Positions 1 to 11,608 are shown, numbered from the stretch's first letter. The stretch is 64,000 bases of DNA from Chimonanthus salicifolius (GCA_013350335.1 CM023535.1:32582991-32646990), one strand, 5' to 3'. Notes: a model not told the origin generated them from the sequence alone. Program-made: numbers and translations.

Positions 1-110
1 TTGAGCAATGGGCCCCACCATTTCCTTACTTATTATCACAAAATAATTAATTTAACACATCAGGGGCATTTTTGTAATTATCCACTTCATTGAGAAATTG
101 GGGTGTTACA
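1..110. mobile_element. Right end of an unidentified LTR element (Y)
   Basis: The first 110 bases end in GGGTGTTACA, the CA-terminated form seen at the LTR ends in this window. The next base begins sequence that resembles the interior of a Tekay-type LTR (X). I read this as the right end of an element that lies mostly left of the window and is inserted in X. The candidate TSD is AGGTA at 111-115, but its partner is out of view. The sequence matches none of the other LTRs here. Orientation and family are unknown. Confidence 0.35.
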
Positions 111-1634
111 AGGTAAATGGATGATTTGAATGGCATTTGAATGTAATTAGAATGGATTAAAGGACCAAGATGGAGATAGTGAGGTTCGGCCAAGTTGTAT
201 GGCCGAACCCCACTAAGGTGGATTTGTTTTGATAATAGTGGTTATCAAGATTAATTATTGGTTAGCCTAGCGGCAAAATCATAAATATAAGTTATAATGG
301 AATAAAGGATTAAAGGACTTGAAAGAGGGGTCAAACCAAAGTGGTATGGTTCGGCCATGCTGTATGACCGAACCCTACCAAGTTATATTATGTAATATAA
401 GATGTTTATATGGATGGTATTGATCAAGTGAAAAGGAGGATCAAATCCAAAGTGGGTGAGGTTCGGCCATGGGTATGGCCGAACCCCACAAGATGGTTTT
501 TTGGGACTTAGATGTAAATGGAAATTAAATGATAGCATATTGACTTGTTGTTATATAAACAAGGTGACGGAACTTGAAAGGCGCACGAGTCATGAACGGG
601 TGACGCTTAAGAAAAAACGAACATTTAAGAGAACTTTCAGTAGGTTTCCTACCTACTTGTAACCACTGTTATATTGGGTTTTATCATGGTTTTTATGAGT
701 TATGTTGTTATTGTTTTATGTTTCAAATGGGTTTTGAATGTTGAGATATATTTACAAATGACATATATTCATTGACATCTCATGCATGGCATGGGGTGAT
801 GATTATGGAAACCGGAGCCCACACTCTGTCGGTATGCCCGTGATGCATCTGTTGGGCCTCCTTAAGCGATGAGAGTCCCGCTAGGAGGAATAACTTAATG
901 ATGAGAGTCCTATCCATAGGAAATGAGGAGTACTATGGATTACCTTGACGTGAGAGTCCCGTCAAGTGATAGCTATGTATACTTGTGATGGGTGACTCTC
1001 ATTACATTTGCACATACATACATAGCATTGATTTTATATGTTTTTGATGATCAAATATTATGATATATGCATGTTTTTACATACTAACCATGTGGTAGCC
1101 CTGATCGGAAAACCTACTGGGCGCGTTGATCTAACGCCCTAATTCTATCCTGAGAGGATGATGCAGGAAAAGAAAAGGGAAAAGGCAAAGGCTGAGGCTC
1201 ACGAGGAAAGCTAAGCATAGATGCTTGGGTGTTGGAATAGAGTTTATTTATTGACATTTTGAATACATTATTATGGACATGTAATAATGTAGATAATTGC
1301 TATGGTTTGATTTAGTTTGAATGAAGGATTAGTTTTAAGTAAATATGACCTGTACTTTGCTATCTGAGAATGGAGCAGTCTGAGGATTGATTATAATTCC
1401 ACATATTTAATTTATTCCGCAATCAGTTATGTTTATTCCGCAAGTTTTATTTAGTTCCATGTGTGGCTTGGTTTTCATGGACTTGGTCCATGCACACATG
1501 GGTGGCCAGTTAAGGGTCGGACTTTGGAAGTCCGAACTTAGCTCGCGTCGTGACGTCGTCTGCCCTCTTCCGGCTTTACTATATTAAAAAAAAAAAAATT
1601 AGGCTATGAATCTCGGAAAGGGCAGGGTGTTACA
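111..1634 (+). mobile_element. LTR fragment X (Tekay-like), 3' part
   Basis: This is the 3' part of a plus-oriented LTR ending GTGTTACA. It has three GGTTCGGCCA palindromes (from about 183, 349 and 460), the CTAAC/pyrimidine/AG block (branch-like CTAAC from 1131, AG at 1153-1154) and the terminal stem-loop at 1509-1543. It resembles the LTR of element C more than B's own 3' LTR, so it is probably not B's 5' LTR. It abuts the B gag start with only AAAG between, and no PBS or leader follows. The simplest reading is a solo LTR or element inserted in B's leader with candidate TSD AAAGA (1635-1639). A recombinant B is the alternative. Confidence 0.6.
183..487. repeat. Dispersed palindromes in LTR X (3 units)
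   Basis: Three imperfect inverted repeats of the form GGTTCGGCCA-loop-TATGGCCGAACC start near 183, 349 and 460. They are the same motif seen in every other LTR of the window. They lie upstream of the splice-acceptor-like block at 1131-1154. Confidence 0.75.
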
Positions 1635-1638
1635 AAAG

Positions 1639-2474
1639 ATGGCTCCAAAGAGAAAGAGTCGACAGAACCAGAAAGGGAAGGAAGAAGTGGTACAAACCTC
1701 TCAACATGAGAAGGAGGCAGAAAAATCTCAACATGAGAAGGAGGCAGAAAAATCGCAACATGAAGAGGAGGAACGACACTCACGGCATGAAGAGGAAGAG
1801 CAAAACTCTCAACATGATGAACAACCATCCCATCAAGAAGAAAAGGGGCAAAGCAGCGTGAATATACCAGTAGTGCCTCCTGAACTACAAAGCTTAGTTC
1901 AAGCAGTAGTTACTTCTGTCCTCCAACAACATTTGAATGGAAGTGGAAGCACTAGTGACGCCAATGACCGAAACATGGTCAGGGATTTCCAATAACAACG
2001 CCCTCCCTACTTCAAACGAAAGGAAGGGGTTGTCGGAGCAGAACATTGGCTGAAGAAGATCACACAGATCTTGACCCTACTCAAGATCTCGAGTCATGCT
2101 GACAAGATTTGGCTGACTACATCACAATTGATTGATGATGCTGGCAAATGGTGGGAGGTTATAGAAAAACAACAAACACTTGTACCGGAAAGGGAAAATA
2201 CTACAATGACCTGGGAGCAGTTCTCAACTACATTTCTAGATCATTATTTCCCTGAGGAGGAGAAAGGGCATCACACACAAGCTTTTCTATCTTTGGTACA
2301 AGGTACCATGACGGTGGCAGAGTACCACCGGGAGTTTCTTAGTCTATCTTGCTATGCATTTTACATGGTGGATACGGAGTACCGAAGGGCTCGCAAGTTT
2401 GAGCGAGGCCTTCGACCGAGCATTAGGGCAAAGTTAACCATCTTCAAGGCAGCGACATTGGCAGAAGTGGTTAG
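1639..2474 (+). pseudogene. gag: B gag, N-terminal segment (broken)
   Basis: This begins MAPKRKSRQNQKGKEE like the gag of C and E. It continues through an acidic, glutamine-rich stretch with short repeats of a QHEKEAEKS-like unit, the PPELQSLVQAVVTSVLQQH helix and the conserved core around WW, FFPEEE-like and [11 protein letters not shown]. The frame carries TAA at 1993-1995, in the spot where relatives read QQQRPPYF. The segment stops in LAEVVS where element A is inserted (TSD GTTAG, 2470-2474). An upstream in-frame ATG at 1606 lies in LTR X and is an accident of the junction. Capsid and nucleocapsid function is inferred from family membership; this copy cannot make full-length Gag. Confidence 0.85.
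2470..2474. repeat. Left TSD of element A (GTTAG)
   Basis: GTTAG directly precedes the TGTAAC terminus of A and recurs at 15710-15714 after its TTACA end. Removing A plus one copy rejoins the gag codons of B. Confidence 0.95.
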
Positions 2475-3168
2475 TGTAACGCCCCGCCCTATTTCACCCA
2501 TTTTACGAAAATCAGAGTCTATTTTTTTTTTTAAATAGAAGAGTGAGAGAGGGCGCGGACGCCACGACGCGAGTTAAGTTCGAGCTTCTAAAGCCCGACC
2601 TTTAACTGGCCAACCCCACGCGTGCGCGGAACTAAGTCCACGAGAATGATTCACGCGTGGGAAGTAAGCTCGCGGATTATAGTTATTGCGGAACATGGTA
2701 ATAGAGTCTATCCTACCGGTTTTTTTAGATAGAAGGGAAGATATAACATTGAATTTACCAAAATGCCCCTACGTTCATGATTGTATCACAAAATGCATCA
2801 TCCATAAGTAACGTCCAAACCATCGCAGGAAATGTAAGATTATACAACCCGACAAGCTAAGTTACTTTAAAATTACATCACCAAAATGTAGAATATAATA
2901 TAAACTAAGACTGCGCTTTCCAAGCTCCTAAGCTTGGCCTCCGGTATGTCCACCGCTTCCTGCCTCTCCTGCGTCATCAGCTAGGGTAGAAGTAGGGCGT
3001 TAGTCAACGCGCCCAGTAGGACTCCGAGTAGGGCTAGCACATGGATTAGTGATACACACATATCGATAACATAAAATACAACAAAATAAGTATGTGATGA
3101 ATGCTATGTCATGGGTGCTTATGTCATGTATCCCACCCATTATCCGTATGATCATACAATATCATGTT

Positions 3169-3342
3169 CCCCATGTTTGCTTCTCGGTCGCCCCGACGGA
3201 GCATGGACTCCGGTTATAGCCCTCAGGCTATCCCCATGTCTGATTCTCGGTCGCCCCAACGGAGCATGGACTCCGGTTATAACCCTCAGGCAATCCCCAT
3301 GTCTGATTCTCGGTCGCCCCGACGGAGCATGGACTCCGGTTT
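3169..3342. repeat. 63-bp tandem repeat, about three copies, in A 3' LTR
   Basis: Units start at 3169, 3232 and 3295 with CCCCATGT, and each carries CGGTCGCCCCGACGGAGC followed by ATGGACTCCGG. Single or diverged copies of this box occur at the same place in the D, E, C, B and F LTRs. One unit here has CCAACGG instead of CCGACGG, one of the few differences from the other LTR of A. Confidence 0.9.
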
Positions 3343-3869
3343 ATTTATTTTTTTCTGCCCATGCCATGCATGAGATGTAGTGCATTATGCTATGTAATAT
3401 ATATGTATCCCATATACTTGACATATCATACATAGTCATATAATGCATAATATTAAAATATAAACCATATGCTTCATAATTTAAAATTCATCATAAGATA
3501 AATCATACTCATAAATCCATCATAAGCCAAATCAAAATAATTTAAAACACCATCACATATCCATCGCTTACAAAGAGGTAGGAATCCTACCGAATACTGT
3601 GTCGCGTTCCGTTATGCTTCCTGTTCGATAATCCGGTCGCCGATCGCGTACCGTTTGCGACGCCCGATACCTTATTACATTTACCGAATTAGTCCATACA
3701 TCGTCTATGATTAAGTCCCTAACTTAGCCCATTATCCATTGGTTCTAGACTCATACATAGATCCAATTTTGGCTAAATTTAAAATTCCAATTTGCGAGCC
3801 TAAAACGCAGCAACTAATCGCTTTACTTAACCATTCATAATATTTCCATTTTCATGTCCAACCCCCATA

Positions 3870-5069
3870 GGGTTTGGCCATGTACCATGGTCAAACCCAT
3901 GGTCCTTCAATGTGGCCACAAATTACGGTTTTGCCACTCTCCTTCCATGGTAAATCATCCATTCATTTATGTGCATTCTAAGTCCAAGATTCATTCATAC
4001 TTAGGTCCATTCAATCATGACCTTACATCATAAAATCAGCCACCTAATATTTAATTTTGAAAAATAATTACTCCCACATCTAATTCCACATTTTGGCCTA
4101 AGGTGTGGCCCACACATCATTTTTATAAATCCATCAAAATCTAGTATTCTTCTACATTATTTTCCATTTATTAAAGCCACTAATCACTACCCTAAGGTTC
4201 ACCTTTATGGATACCATTTTCAAAGACTAAGTTTTGTCCCAAAATAATCCAATTTAAAATCATAAAAACTTAAATCATTTTGGCCCTTTAAATCAAACTC
4301 CTAAGCATTGATACTTGCATTTAACCTTAGCCTAAAATTGATCAAAATTTGGGTCATGGGTTCGGCCATACACCATGGCCGAACCCATGATGTTTCTTTC
4401 CCCATTTTTCTTGGTTTCAATTACCCATTTAAACATACCTCCAATGAAAATTAAATCATCCCTTTAAATCACCAACATCACATATCATACTTGAACCATC
4501 CATACAATCCATCCATTTTTCTTAACCATTTTCAATACTTTTCCATCATAAAAAAATTACCATATACCATACTTACCCATCTATTCAAATTCCCATTCCT
4601 CCACATTATTTTCCATGTCTAAAGTTCTCAAACCATTACCATAGGGTTCGGCCATACACCATGGCCGAACCCATGGTTCATGGCCCACCTTTCTTAGAGC
4701 CATTTAAGACCAAAGTTCTATGAATATTTGTCCATGATTTTTCTTGTTAAAAATTCCATTTAAAATCATTAATATCATTCATTTGGTCCATTTAAAACTT
4801 GTGTCATACATTTTGGAAATCCATTTACAACTATCATTTTCTCCATCATTTTCCATCTTTCTATTCTTATAAAAATAATTAACCATCACCATAGTTCCAA
4901 AAAAATTCTAAAACATCATCCATGGATTTCATCATAAAACTTTTTCCAAAAATTTGCCTACATTTAACCCTTGAAACCCTAACCATTCTCCATCATTTTC
5001 AAACCTTAACATCTTAATAAATTCATCACCATTTACCATGGGGTTCGGCCATGCTACATGGCCGAACCC
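3870..5069. repeat. Dispersed palindrome field in A 3' LTR
   Basis: Four inverted repeats of about 29 bp lie at 3870-3898 (degenerate, GGTTTGGCCA), 4358-4386, 4644-4672 and 5041-5069. The arms are GGGTTCGGCCAT and ATGGCCGAACCC around a 5-base loop. All fall inside the predicted LTR intron. The sequence between them is AT-rich and non-coding. Confidence 0.9.
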
Positions 5070-6560
5070 TAAGGTCCATCCAATCCATCAAAATTTCCAT
5101 TTTCCTATGCTTAATAAAGACTTAAAAATTCTATTTAGAAATTCCATTCTTCCATTTCTTAATCCATTCCTCCATTTTTATCCATTTCTTATCTTATCTT
5201 TTGATGGATCTTAGATCCATGGCCCACCACGTTTTTGGCCACATTTAGTCTAAGAAATGGATTTTATATTCCTAAAATAAAATCTTTGTTTAAAGAAATC
5301 TTACCGCCCGACGACTCCTCCGGTCTTTGTCGCTCCCGTCAACCTCTTTGGCCTCCTTTCTTCTTCGTTTTCCTTAGCCCTTTCTCCTTCTTTCTCTTCT
5401 TGATGATCGGCTAGATGAGCTTGATCAATGGTGGGACATGCTTGGATTGGCTAAGATAGTGTTAGGTTTAGAGAGAGGGGAAGAGTGGGAGATGATGAAG
5501 AATGGTAATTCTTGATCTTCAAGAGTTGAATCCAATATTCCACCTCTTTTCTTCTCTTCTTCTCTTCTTTTTTTCTTCTAAGTTTTCTTCACTTTCTCCT
5601 TGCAAGGTGAAAAACGAATTTCCTTGTGTGTGTGGAGGGCTAGAGTCAAATGGGTAGTTTGAAATGAGATGGAGGTGGTTGGAGTGGTCTTCACTCAAGC
5701 ATTAACTTTCTCACCAACCAAGCATGGGTTGGCTTGACTTTGGTGGTGGTGGTTGAGATCCAACCACCATTCAAGCCCATGGTTTTAATTTGTGTTTTCT
5801 TGAGGTGGTTTGTGTTTGTAGGAGTGGTTTTGACCACTTAACCATTTGACCATTTTAATCTTAGGTTGATTAACTTAGATCACCTTGATCCCTTGATTAA
5901 TTTAATTAATCACTTTCTATTTAATTTAATCCCATTAATTTCCCTCTATGATCCACCCATGGTTGACTAAGTCAACCATGGTGGTCGGCCCCACTACTCT
6001 TGGGTCCACACGCCACTTCAATGGGTGAGGTGGAGGTGGGCCCCATTGGCCATGTTGCATTGGTCCATTTATCACCTAATTTAGGTGATTTAAATTTTAT
6101 TAATTATATCCTTTTTATTGGATCATCATTGGGCCCATGGCCCAATTTGATTCTTGTCTTACCCATTTATCTTAGGGCTTAGTTACCTTGGCCCATTGGG
6201 TCCCACATGGCTCTTTGACCCAAATTGACCAATTACATGTATCAATTTCAATTCAAGGTTTATTGGGTAACCATTGGGCCCATGGCCCAATTAGATTCCC
6301 TCATTTTCCACTTACCTTAGGATTTGAACCGATTTTGATCCATTGGGCCCCACATGGCTATCGGGCCCACTTTGACCATCGTTGACCCGATTAGTTCTCA
6401 TTGACCCATTTAATGGATTTCATCCAACCCATGGCCCAATTGGGCCATCCTTGGGCCATTGTCCCAAAATTTGGTCCATTTGGCATTTTATTACATCAAA
6501 CTTCAATTTAAAATGAATAAATGCCAATATATATATTTATCAAAAATTCGGGTTATTACA

Positions 6561-6600
6561 ATAGAATCCTCTTTTGAAATTTTCGTCCCGAAAATTCGAG
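6561..6600 (-). promoter_or_regulatory. Element A polypurine tract and adjacent hairpin
   Basis: On the minus strand a hairpin with arms AATTTTCG and CGAAAATT around GGA is followed by TCAAAAGAGGATTCTAT, which abuts the 3' LTR. Position and composition match a plus-strand-priming PPT. The hairpin-plus-AAAAGAGGAT arrangement recurs before the 3' LTRs of E and D, and in looser form in B and C. Confidence 0.8.
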
Positions 6601-6622
6601 TGAAGTAGGGGTCCAAAACAAC

Positions 6623-9600
6623 TCATGCGAAGAGTTCCGGGTAAGCGGTTTTCATCTCCGACTCAAGTTCCCAGGTGGTTTCTTCACTGCCATGTCGTTC
6701 CCATACCACCTTGACGAACTGAATGGCGCGGTTCCGTAGCACCCTTTGTTCGCTTTCAATAACTCTGACCGGCTTCTCCACATATGTCACATCGCTTTGT
6801 ACATCGATGTCTTGAACATTTATTACATGAGAAGGATCAGGATTGTACTTTCTCAGCATGGACACATGAAACACATCATGTAGAGATGACAGCTGTGGAG
6901 GGAGCGCTAACTGATAAGCTACCCCTCCCACCCTCTTCAGTATTGGAAACGGCCCCACAAATCTAGGTGACAGTTTCCCTTTCTTTCCGAACCTCATGTG
7001 TCCTTTCCGTGGCAAGACTTTTAAGAACACTAAGTCTCCCACCTCAAACTCGAGGAACCTTCTCCTCTTGTCGGCATAGCTCTTCTGACGGTTCTGTGCA
7101 GTGAGTAGATGTTGCCGTATCAGTTTAATCTGCGCTGTAGTCTCTGCAACCAAATCTGGTCCGATCAACGCAGGCTCACCGGCCTCCGTCCAACACACTG
7201 GCGATCTACACGGTCTACCATACAAGGCCTCAAACGGAGCCATCTGGAGACTTGCCTGGTAACTGTTATTGTAAAAGAACTCCACCAGTGGCAGATGATC
7301 CTCCCATCCGCCCTTGAAGTCTAGCATGCATGCTCTCAGCATATCTTCCAGCGTCTGTATCGTCCTCTCTGACTGTCCATCAGTCTGTGGATGAAATGCT
7401 GTGCTAGTTAATACGTCGGTTCCCATAGCCGACTGCAAGCCTTGCCATACTCTGCCGGTGAATCGGCCATCCCTGTCGGATACAATAGACCGGGGAATAC
7501 CATGTAACCTGATGATCTCCCGGATGTATCGTCGACCCAAAGTCTCTGATGAATCTGTCATTTTGATGGGAAGGAAATGTGTAGACTTGGTCAACCGGTC
7601 CACTATGACCCATATTGCATCGTTGCCCTTGGATGACCTTGGCAACCCTGTTACAAAGTCCATGGATATGTGTTCCCATTTCCATTCTGGTACTGGTAAG
7701 GGTGCGAGTAAGCCTGGCGGTTTCCGATGTTCTGCCTTAACCTGTTGACATGTTAAGCAACGAGCAACAAACTCTGCCACGTCTTTCTTAAGTCCATGCC
7801 ACCAATAGTGCCTCTTAAGATCATGGTACATCTTCGTGCTGCCCGGGTGGATAGAGAGTTTGGTTTGGTGTGCTTCAATCAGCAACTCTCTTCTGCAATT
7901 CCTAGGTACGTATGTCCTACCTCGGAACATAAGACCCTGTCCTGGTCGTAATTCCCACTCCGGTACAACCTCACCGGTAGACATTTTAGCCCAGATCTCC
8001 TCCATCTCTGGATCTGTCCGTTGCTCCCGTTCAATCTCAGAGACCATGTTGGATCGTATGATCAGATTATATATGGTCCCATGATTATTGAGGTAGAGTT
8101 TAAATTCTCTGATGGTATTCAGTACCTCCCATTCCGTCCTGATCATGCTGGCTACTGTCGCATGTGACAAGCGACTGAGGGCATCCGCCACTTTGTTTGC
8201 CTTGCCCGGATGATACCGAAGTGCGAACTCATAATCCGCCAGATATTCCATCCATCTACGCTGTCTTATATTGAGTTCTTTCTGATCAAATAAGTATTTC
8301 AAACTTTTGTGATCCGAGAACACCTCAAACTTTTCACCGTAGAGGTAGTGTCTCCAGCTTTTGAGAGCGAAGACTACCGCTGCTAGTTCTAGATCATGTG
8401 TGGCATAATGGCGTTCATGAATTTTCAACTGTCTTGATCCATACGCCACCGCACGATTACTTTGACTAAGTGTGAACCCCAGTCCTTCACCGGAGGCATC
8501 GCAGTACACCTCATAATTTTTGCCTCTTTCCGGTAAGATTAGAATAGGAGCGGTCGTAAGCCTCTCCTTAAGCTCCTCAAATCTTTGATTGCACAGATTG
8601 GACCACTCAAACTTGACTCCTTTCTGAGTGAGTCGGGTAAGTGGAGCCGCAATCTTGGAGAAGTCCATGATGAATTTCCGATAGTAACCGGCCAATCCCA
8701 GAAAACTGCGGATCTCGGTCACATTTGTCGGCACTTTCCATTCCTTGACTGCTGCCACCTTAGCCGGGTCCACGGCTATACCTTCCTCTGATATGATGTG
8801 CCCCAAGAAGTTGACTTCAGATAACCAAAATTCACATTTGCTGGCTTTGGCATACAATTGGTTCTTTCGCAAGGTGTCTAGGACTATCCGCAGGTGCTCG
8901 GCATGTTCGTTCTGACTTTTGGAGTAGATCAGAATATCATCGATGAATACGATCACAAACTGATCTAAGTATGGACGGAATATTCTATTCATCAAGTCCA
9001 TGAACATTGCCGGTGCATTAGTAAGTCCAAACGGCATGACTACATATTCATATAGACCATACCGTGTCCTGAAGGCTGTCTTCTCTATGTCCTCTTCTCT
9101 AACCCGAATTTGATGGTATCCGGACATCAGGTCAATCTTAGAGAAATGAGAGGAACCCCTAAGTTGATCAAACAGATCATCAATCCGGGGTAGGGGATAC
9201 TTGTTCCTGACAGTCAACTGATTTAATTTCCTATAGTCCACACACATTCGTAGGGTACCATCTTTCTTTTTCACAAATAACACTGGGGCTCCCCATGCAG
9301 ATGTACTATTCCGAATGAAGCCTAGTCTGAGCAGTTCATCAATTTGCTTCTTCAGTTCGGTCATCTCAGCTGGCGCCATCCTATAATGGGGTAATGATAC
9401 TGGAGCGGCGCCGGGGTATAATTTTATTTCAAAGTCTATCTCCCTCTTGGGTGGCAAACCAGGGAGTTCTATTGGAAATACCTCGGCAAAATCTGCTACT
9501 ACCGCCGGAAGTTCACCCGTTGGTGCCTTATCTAATCTGAGGCTGTTCAAGGCAAGATGGTTCAATTCCTCTTGCAGTCTTCTAGGGATTCCCTGTCTGT

Positions 9601-10321
9601 CAGCGTGTACCATGTACCGCTTTCCCTCGGGTGACCAAAATGTTACTCTACGAAGATGGCAGTCAATATGGGCCTGATACGTGGTCAACCAATCCATGCC
9701 AAATATGACATCATATTCCGCCATATCGATTACTAAATAATCAAACTCGAATCTGAATCCCGCGAGTTCCGTGTTCAATGCCGTACATATTAGTCCTAAT
9801 GATGTGTCTCCGACGGGGGATACAATGGTGAGTGATGTGGACAGGTTTTGTACTAGTGTACCCGTGGCAGATATGAATGCAGCAGATATGAATGAATGTG
9901 ATGCTCCAGAGTCAAATAAAGTAACAGCATAGGAACTACCAATTACAGCCATACCTTGCATCACTGAACGGTCCACTGCTATTGGAGATGGTATGGTGAA
10001 GAGTCGTCCAGATCCCGCAGGTTTTGGTGCCCGCCCCGCCTGATTATATGTTCTGCCTCCCCGCGACTGTGTCGGTCTAGTTGGAGGGCGGAAAGGGCCC
10101 CTGAAGTTGGAGGGTCGGCTAGTCTGTGGACACTCTCTTTTGTAGTGGCCCTGTTGGCCACACTGATAACAGGTGTTCCCTCCCCGGGGAACCTGTGTGA
10201 CTGATGCTGATGTAGAAGGCTGACTAGGGCGAAAGCTCCCGGTAGATCCCGTGGAGGGTGAGGGTCTGCTATGATTTGGGCGGAACTTCTTGTTGGGTTG
10301 GAATGTTCCCCGCCCACCCTG
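6623..10321 (-). CDS. pol: Element A Gag C-terminus and Pol (PR-RT-RH-IN-chromodomain)
   Basis: The frame is open from just after the gag TGA to the natural stop. Reading order: an RFRPN-like basic linker, a CX2CX4HX4C zinc knuckle ([14 protein letters not shown]), protease with [12 protein letters not shown] with the FIDDILIY catalytic motif, RNase H with YCDASGEG and [10 protein letters not shown], integrase with the HHCC finger ([13 protein letters not shown]) and a DD35E core (MDFVTG, SDRDG, DGQSE), a GPF box, and a group-II-like chromodomain ([17 protein letters not shown]). No lesion is visible in this part. Protein from here needs readthrough of the upstream TGA, so the copy is probably defective or marginal. 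Cytoplasmic reverse transcription and nuclear integration are known family roles. Confidence 0.92.
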   Translation of the reverse strand, partial: QGGRGTFQPNKKFRPNHSRPSPSTGSTGSFRPSQPSTSASVTQVPRGGNTCYQCGQQGHYKRECPQTSRPSNFRGPFRPPTRPTQSRGGRTYNQAGRAPKPAGSGRLFTIPSPIAVDRSVMQGMAVIGSSYAVTLFDSGASHSFISAAFISATGTLVQNLSTSLTIVSPVGDTSLGLICTALNTELAGFRFEFDYLVIDMAEYDVIFGMDWLTTYQAHIDCHLRRVTFWSPEGKRYMVHADRQGIPRRLQEELNHLALNSLRLDKAPTGELPAVVADFAEVFPIELPGLPPKREIDFEIKLYPGAAPVSLPHYRMAPAEMTELKKQIDELLRLGFIRNSTSAWGAPVLFVKKKDGTLRMCVDYRKLNQLTVRNKYPLPRIDDLFDQLRGSSHFSKIDLMSGYHQIRVREEDIEKTAFRTRYGLYEYVVMPFGLTNAPAMFMDLMNRIFRPYLDQFVIVFIDDILIYSKSQNEHAEHLRIVLDTLRKNQLYAKASKCEFWLSEVNFLGHIISEEGIAVDPAKVAAVKEWKVPTNVTEIRSFLGLAGYYRKFIMDFSKIAAPLTRLTQKGVKFEWSNLCNQRFEELKERLTTAPILILPERGKNYEVYCDASGEGLGFTLSQSNRAVAYGSRQLKIHERHYATHDLELAAVVFALKSWRHYLYGEKFEVFSDHKSLKYLFDQKELNIRQRRWMEYLADYEFALRYHPGKANKVADALSRLSHATVASMIRTEWEVLNTIREFKLYLNNHGTIYNLIIRSNMVSEIEREQRTDPEMEEIWAKMSTGEVVPEWELRPGQGLMFRGRTYVPRNCRRELLIEAHQTKLSIHPGSTKMYHDLKRHYWWHGLKKDVAEFVARCLTCQQVKAEHRKPPGLLAPLPVPEWKWEHISMDFVTGLPRSSKGNDAIWVIVDRLTKSTHFLPIKMTDSSETLGRRYIREIIRLHGIPRSIVSDRDGRFTGRVWQGLQSAMGTDVLTSTAFHPQTDGQSERTIQTLEDMLRACMLDFKGGWEDHLPLVEFFYNNSYQASLQMAPFEALYGRPCRSPVCWTEAGEPALIGPDLVAETTAQIKLIRQHLLTAQNRQKSYADKRRRFLEFEVGDLVFLKVLPRKGHMRFGKKGKLSPRFVGPFPILKRVGGVAYQLALPPQLSSLHDVFHVSMLRKYNPDPSHVINVQDIDVQSDVTYVEKPVRVIESEQRVLRNRAIQFVKVVWERHGSEETTWELESEMKTAYPELFA

Positions 10322-10324
10322 CCC

Positions 10325-11110
10325 TCACCGGTTGTCGAACCGCACTATCTCATTTAGTTCCTTTTCTGCAATGGTGGCCCTGCTAACCACCCCCGCTAGT
10401 GTGGGCTCTTTGAAAATGGTTACTCTATTCTTGATGCTTGGCCGAAGGCCCCGTTCAAACTTACGGGCCCTTCGGTGTTCAGTATCCACCATATAGAACC
10501 CATAGATAGACAGTTTAAGAAATTCTCTGTGATACTCCGCCACTGTCATGTTGCCCTGTACCAGTGAGATGAAAGCTTCAGTCTGGCTCTCTCTTTCTTC
10601 CTCCGGAAAGAATTGTTCTAGGAAGGTGGCCGAGAACCACTCCCATGTCATGGGTATCCTTTCTCCTTCCGGTATCAATGCTTGTTGCTTTTCTACCACT
10701 TCCCACCAACTACCGGCATCCTCGATCAGTTGGGATGTGGCTAATAAGATCTTATCAGAAGTATTGGAAATCTGGAGCAAATTCAAGATTTGGTTGATCC
10801 TTTTTAACCAGTGTTCCGCTCCCACAGCCCCTTCCTTTCCCTTGAAGTAGGGAGGGCGCTGTTGTTGGAAGTCCTTGACCATCTTTCGTTTATTGGAGTC
10901 GCTAGCGGTCGCATTGCAGCTTGAATGTTGTTGTAGAGCAGAAGCGATTGCCGCTTGAACTATGTCCTTCAACTCGGGAGGTACACCTTCTACGTTGATA
11001 CTATTTTGTCCCTCGGCTGTATGAGGTGGTGGTACCTCTTCTTCCTGTCGAGGGGGTGTTACCTCTCTCTCCACTTGGGGGTTGCGACGGGTTCTTCTCT
11101 TTGGCGGCAT
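10325..11110 (-). CDS. gag: Element A Gag, N-terminal part up to a premature TGA
   Basis: This 261-codon reading frame starts ATG at 11110 with [14 protein letters not shown] and contains the retrotransposon Gag core ([66 protein letters not shown]). It stops at VRFDNR followed by TGA (10322-10324), where relatives continue into the basic linker and zinc knuckle in the same frame. E reads NNRR here, so a CGA to TGA change is the likely lesion. Without it A would encode about 1495 residues, close to E's 1497. As it stands, Gag lacks its nucleic-acid-binding knuckle. Confidence 0.92.
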   Translation of the reverse strand: MPPKRRTRRNPQVEREVTPPRQEEEVPPPHTAEGQNSINVEGVPPELKDIVQAAIASALQQHSSCNATASDSNKRKMVKDFQQQRPPYFKGKEGAVGAEHWLKRINQILNLLQISNTSDKILLATSQLIEDAGSWWEVVEKQQALIPEGERIPMTWEWFSATFLEQFFPEEERESQTEAFISLVQGNMTVAEYHREFLKLSIYGFYMVDTEHRRARKFERGLRPSIKNRVTIFKEPTLAGVVSRATIAEKELNEIVRFDNR

Positions 11111-11608
11111 CTTTTTCCTAAGTCATCGAAACATATTGACTTAGTTCTTTCACAATCATTGTCATGTTCATAGTTTGGAATAATTTTCCTAAGTATCAAA
11201 TGTTCCTTCAATTTGGGGGAGAATTATTGATTTAGTATACTTCATTTTTGGGGGAAATTCCTAAGTATTGAATATTGTTTCTTTCATTTGGGGAAGGTTG
11301 CCAAATAAGCATACTTGGTTTGGGGAAAACTTCCCATCTAGCTATGTTTGTCGTTTTTGTGAAATTGGGGGAAATTTTCCTACGTTTGATAAATCTATCA
11401 ATGTTATGTTTATTGCACTTCCCTTACTATCATTTTCTTACGTCAAATGTGGCGCTCAGATTGAATGTTTCAGTCTGAGTCAATCGAAGTAGATTAATCC
11501 GGCCCCCGTGCAGCGGACTCCGAAGAGTCGGTCAGTAGGGATTCTTAGCTGTCAGTGAGACATGCAACCGTCTTAATCATACTTCGAGAGATTCATTCTT
11601 TCGATTTC
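11111..11608 (-). other. Element A 5' leader
   Basis: This is the untranslated stretch between PBS and gag. It contains reiterated TTCCCCAAA-type tracts (seen as GGGGAAA on plus) and, at 11516-11529, a perfect GACTC-TTCG-GAGTC hairpin with a stable cUUCGg-type loop. The same hairpin sits about 90 nt after the PBS in the other elements. A role in packaging or dimerisation is inference. Confidence 0.7.

Larger units (their letters stand above)
2981..5304 (-). promoter_or_regulatory. Predicted LTR-internal intron, element A 3' LTR
   Basis: On the minus strand CGGGCG|GTAAGA (donor at 5304) follows a GA-rich block. The 3' side reads GACTAACGCCCTACTTC then TACCCTAG, ending at 2981: a CTAAC branch-like site, a pyrimidine tract and AG. 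The predicted length is 2324 bp. The same pair of signals occurs in all complete LTR families here. Splicing is inferred, not shown. Confidence 0.45.
2475..6560 (-). repeat. Element A 3' LTR (left copy)
   Basis: This 4086-bp LTR begins TGTAACGCCC and ends ATTACA on the plus strand. On the sense (minus) strand U3 starts at 6560. It contains TTGGGCC..GGCCCAA palindromes, a 25-bp palindrome at 5957-5981, a purine-rich block and GT donor near 5304, four GGTTCGGCCAT palindromes (3870-5069), a 63-bp tandem repeat (3169-3342), the acceptor-like block near 2981 and the terminal stem-loop (2573-2606). It holds no gene; short open frames in it are repeat-driven. Confidence 0.95.

Noticed and set aside
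3111..3380. Open frames over the 63-bp repeats (also at 12260-12529)
   Set aside because: Two overlapping frames are open only because the unit is 63 bp and lacks stops; LTR non-coding DNA.
9979..10317. 112-codon minus-strand frame between A gag and pol
   Set aside because: It is an out-of-frame reading; the true frame here carries the basic linker and zinc knuckle in line with Pol.
10322..10324. Programmed Gag-Pol stop readthrough in A
   Set aside because: E and C have no stop there and the site precedes the zinc knuckle, which belongs to Gag; a point mutation is simpler.
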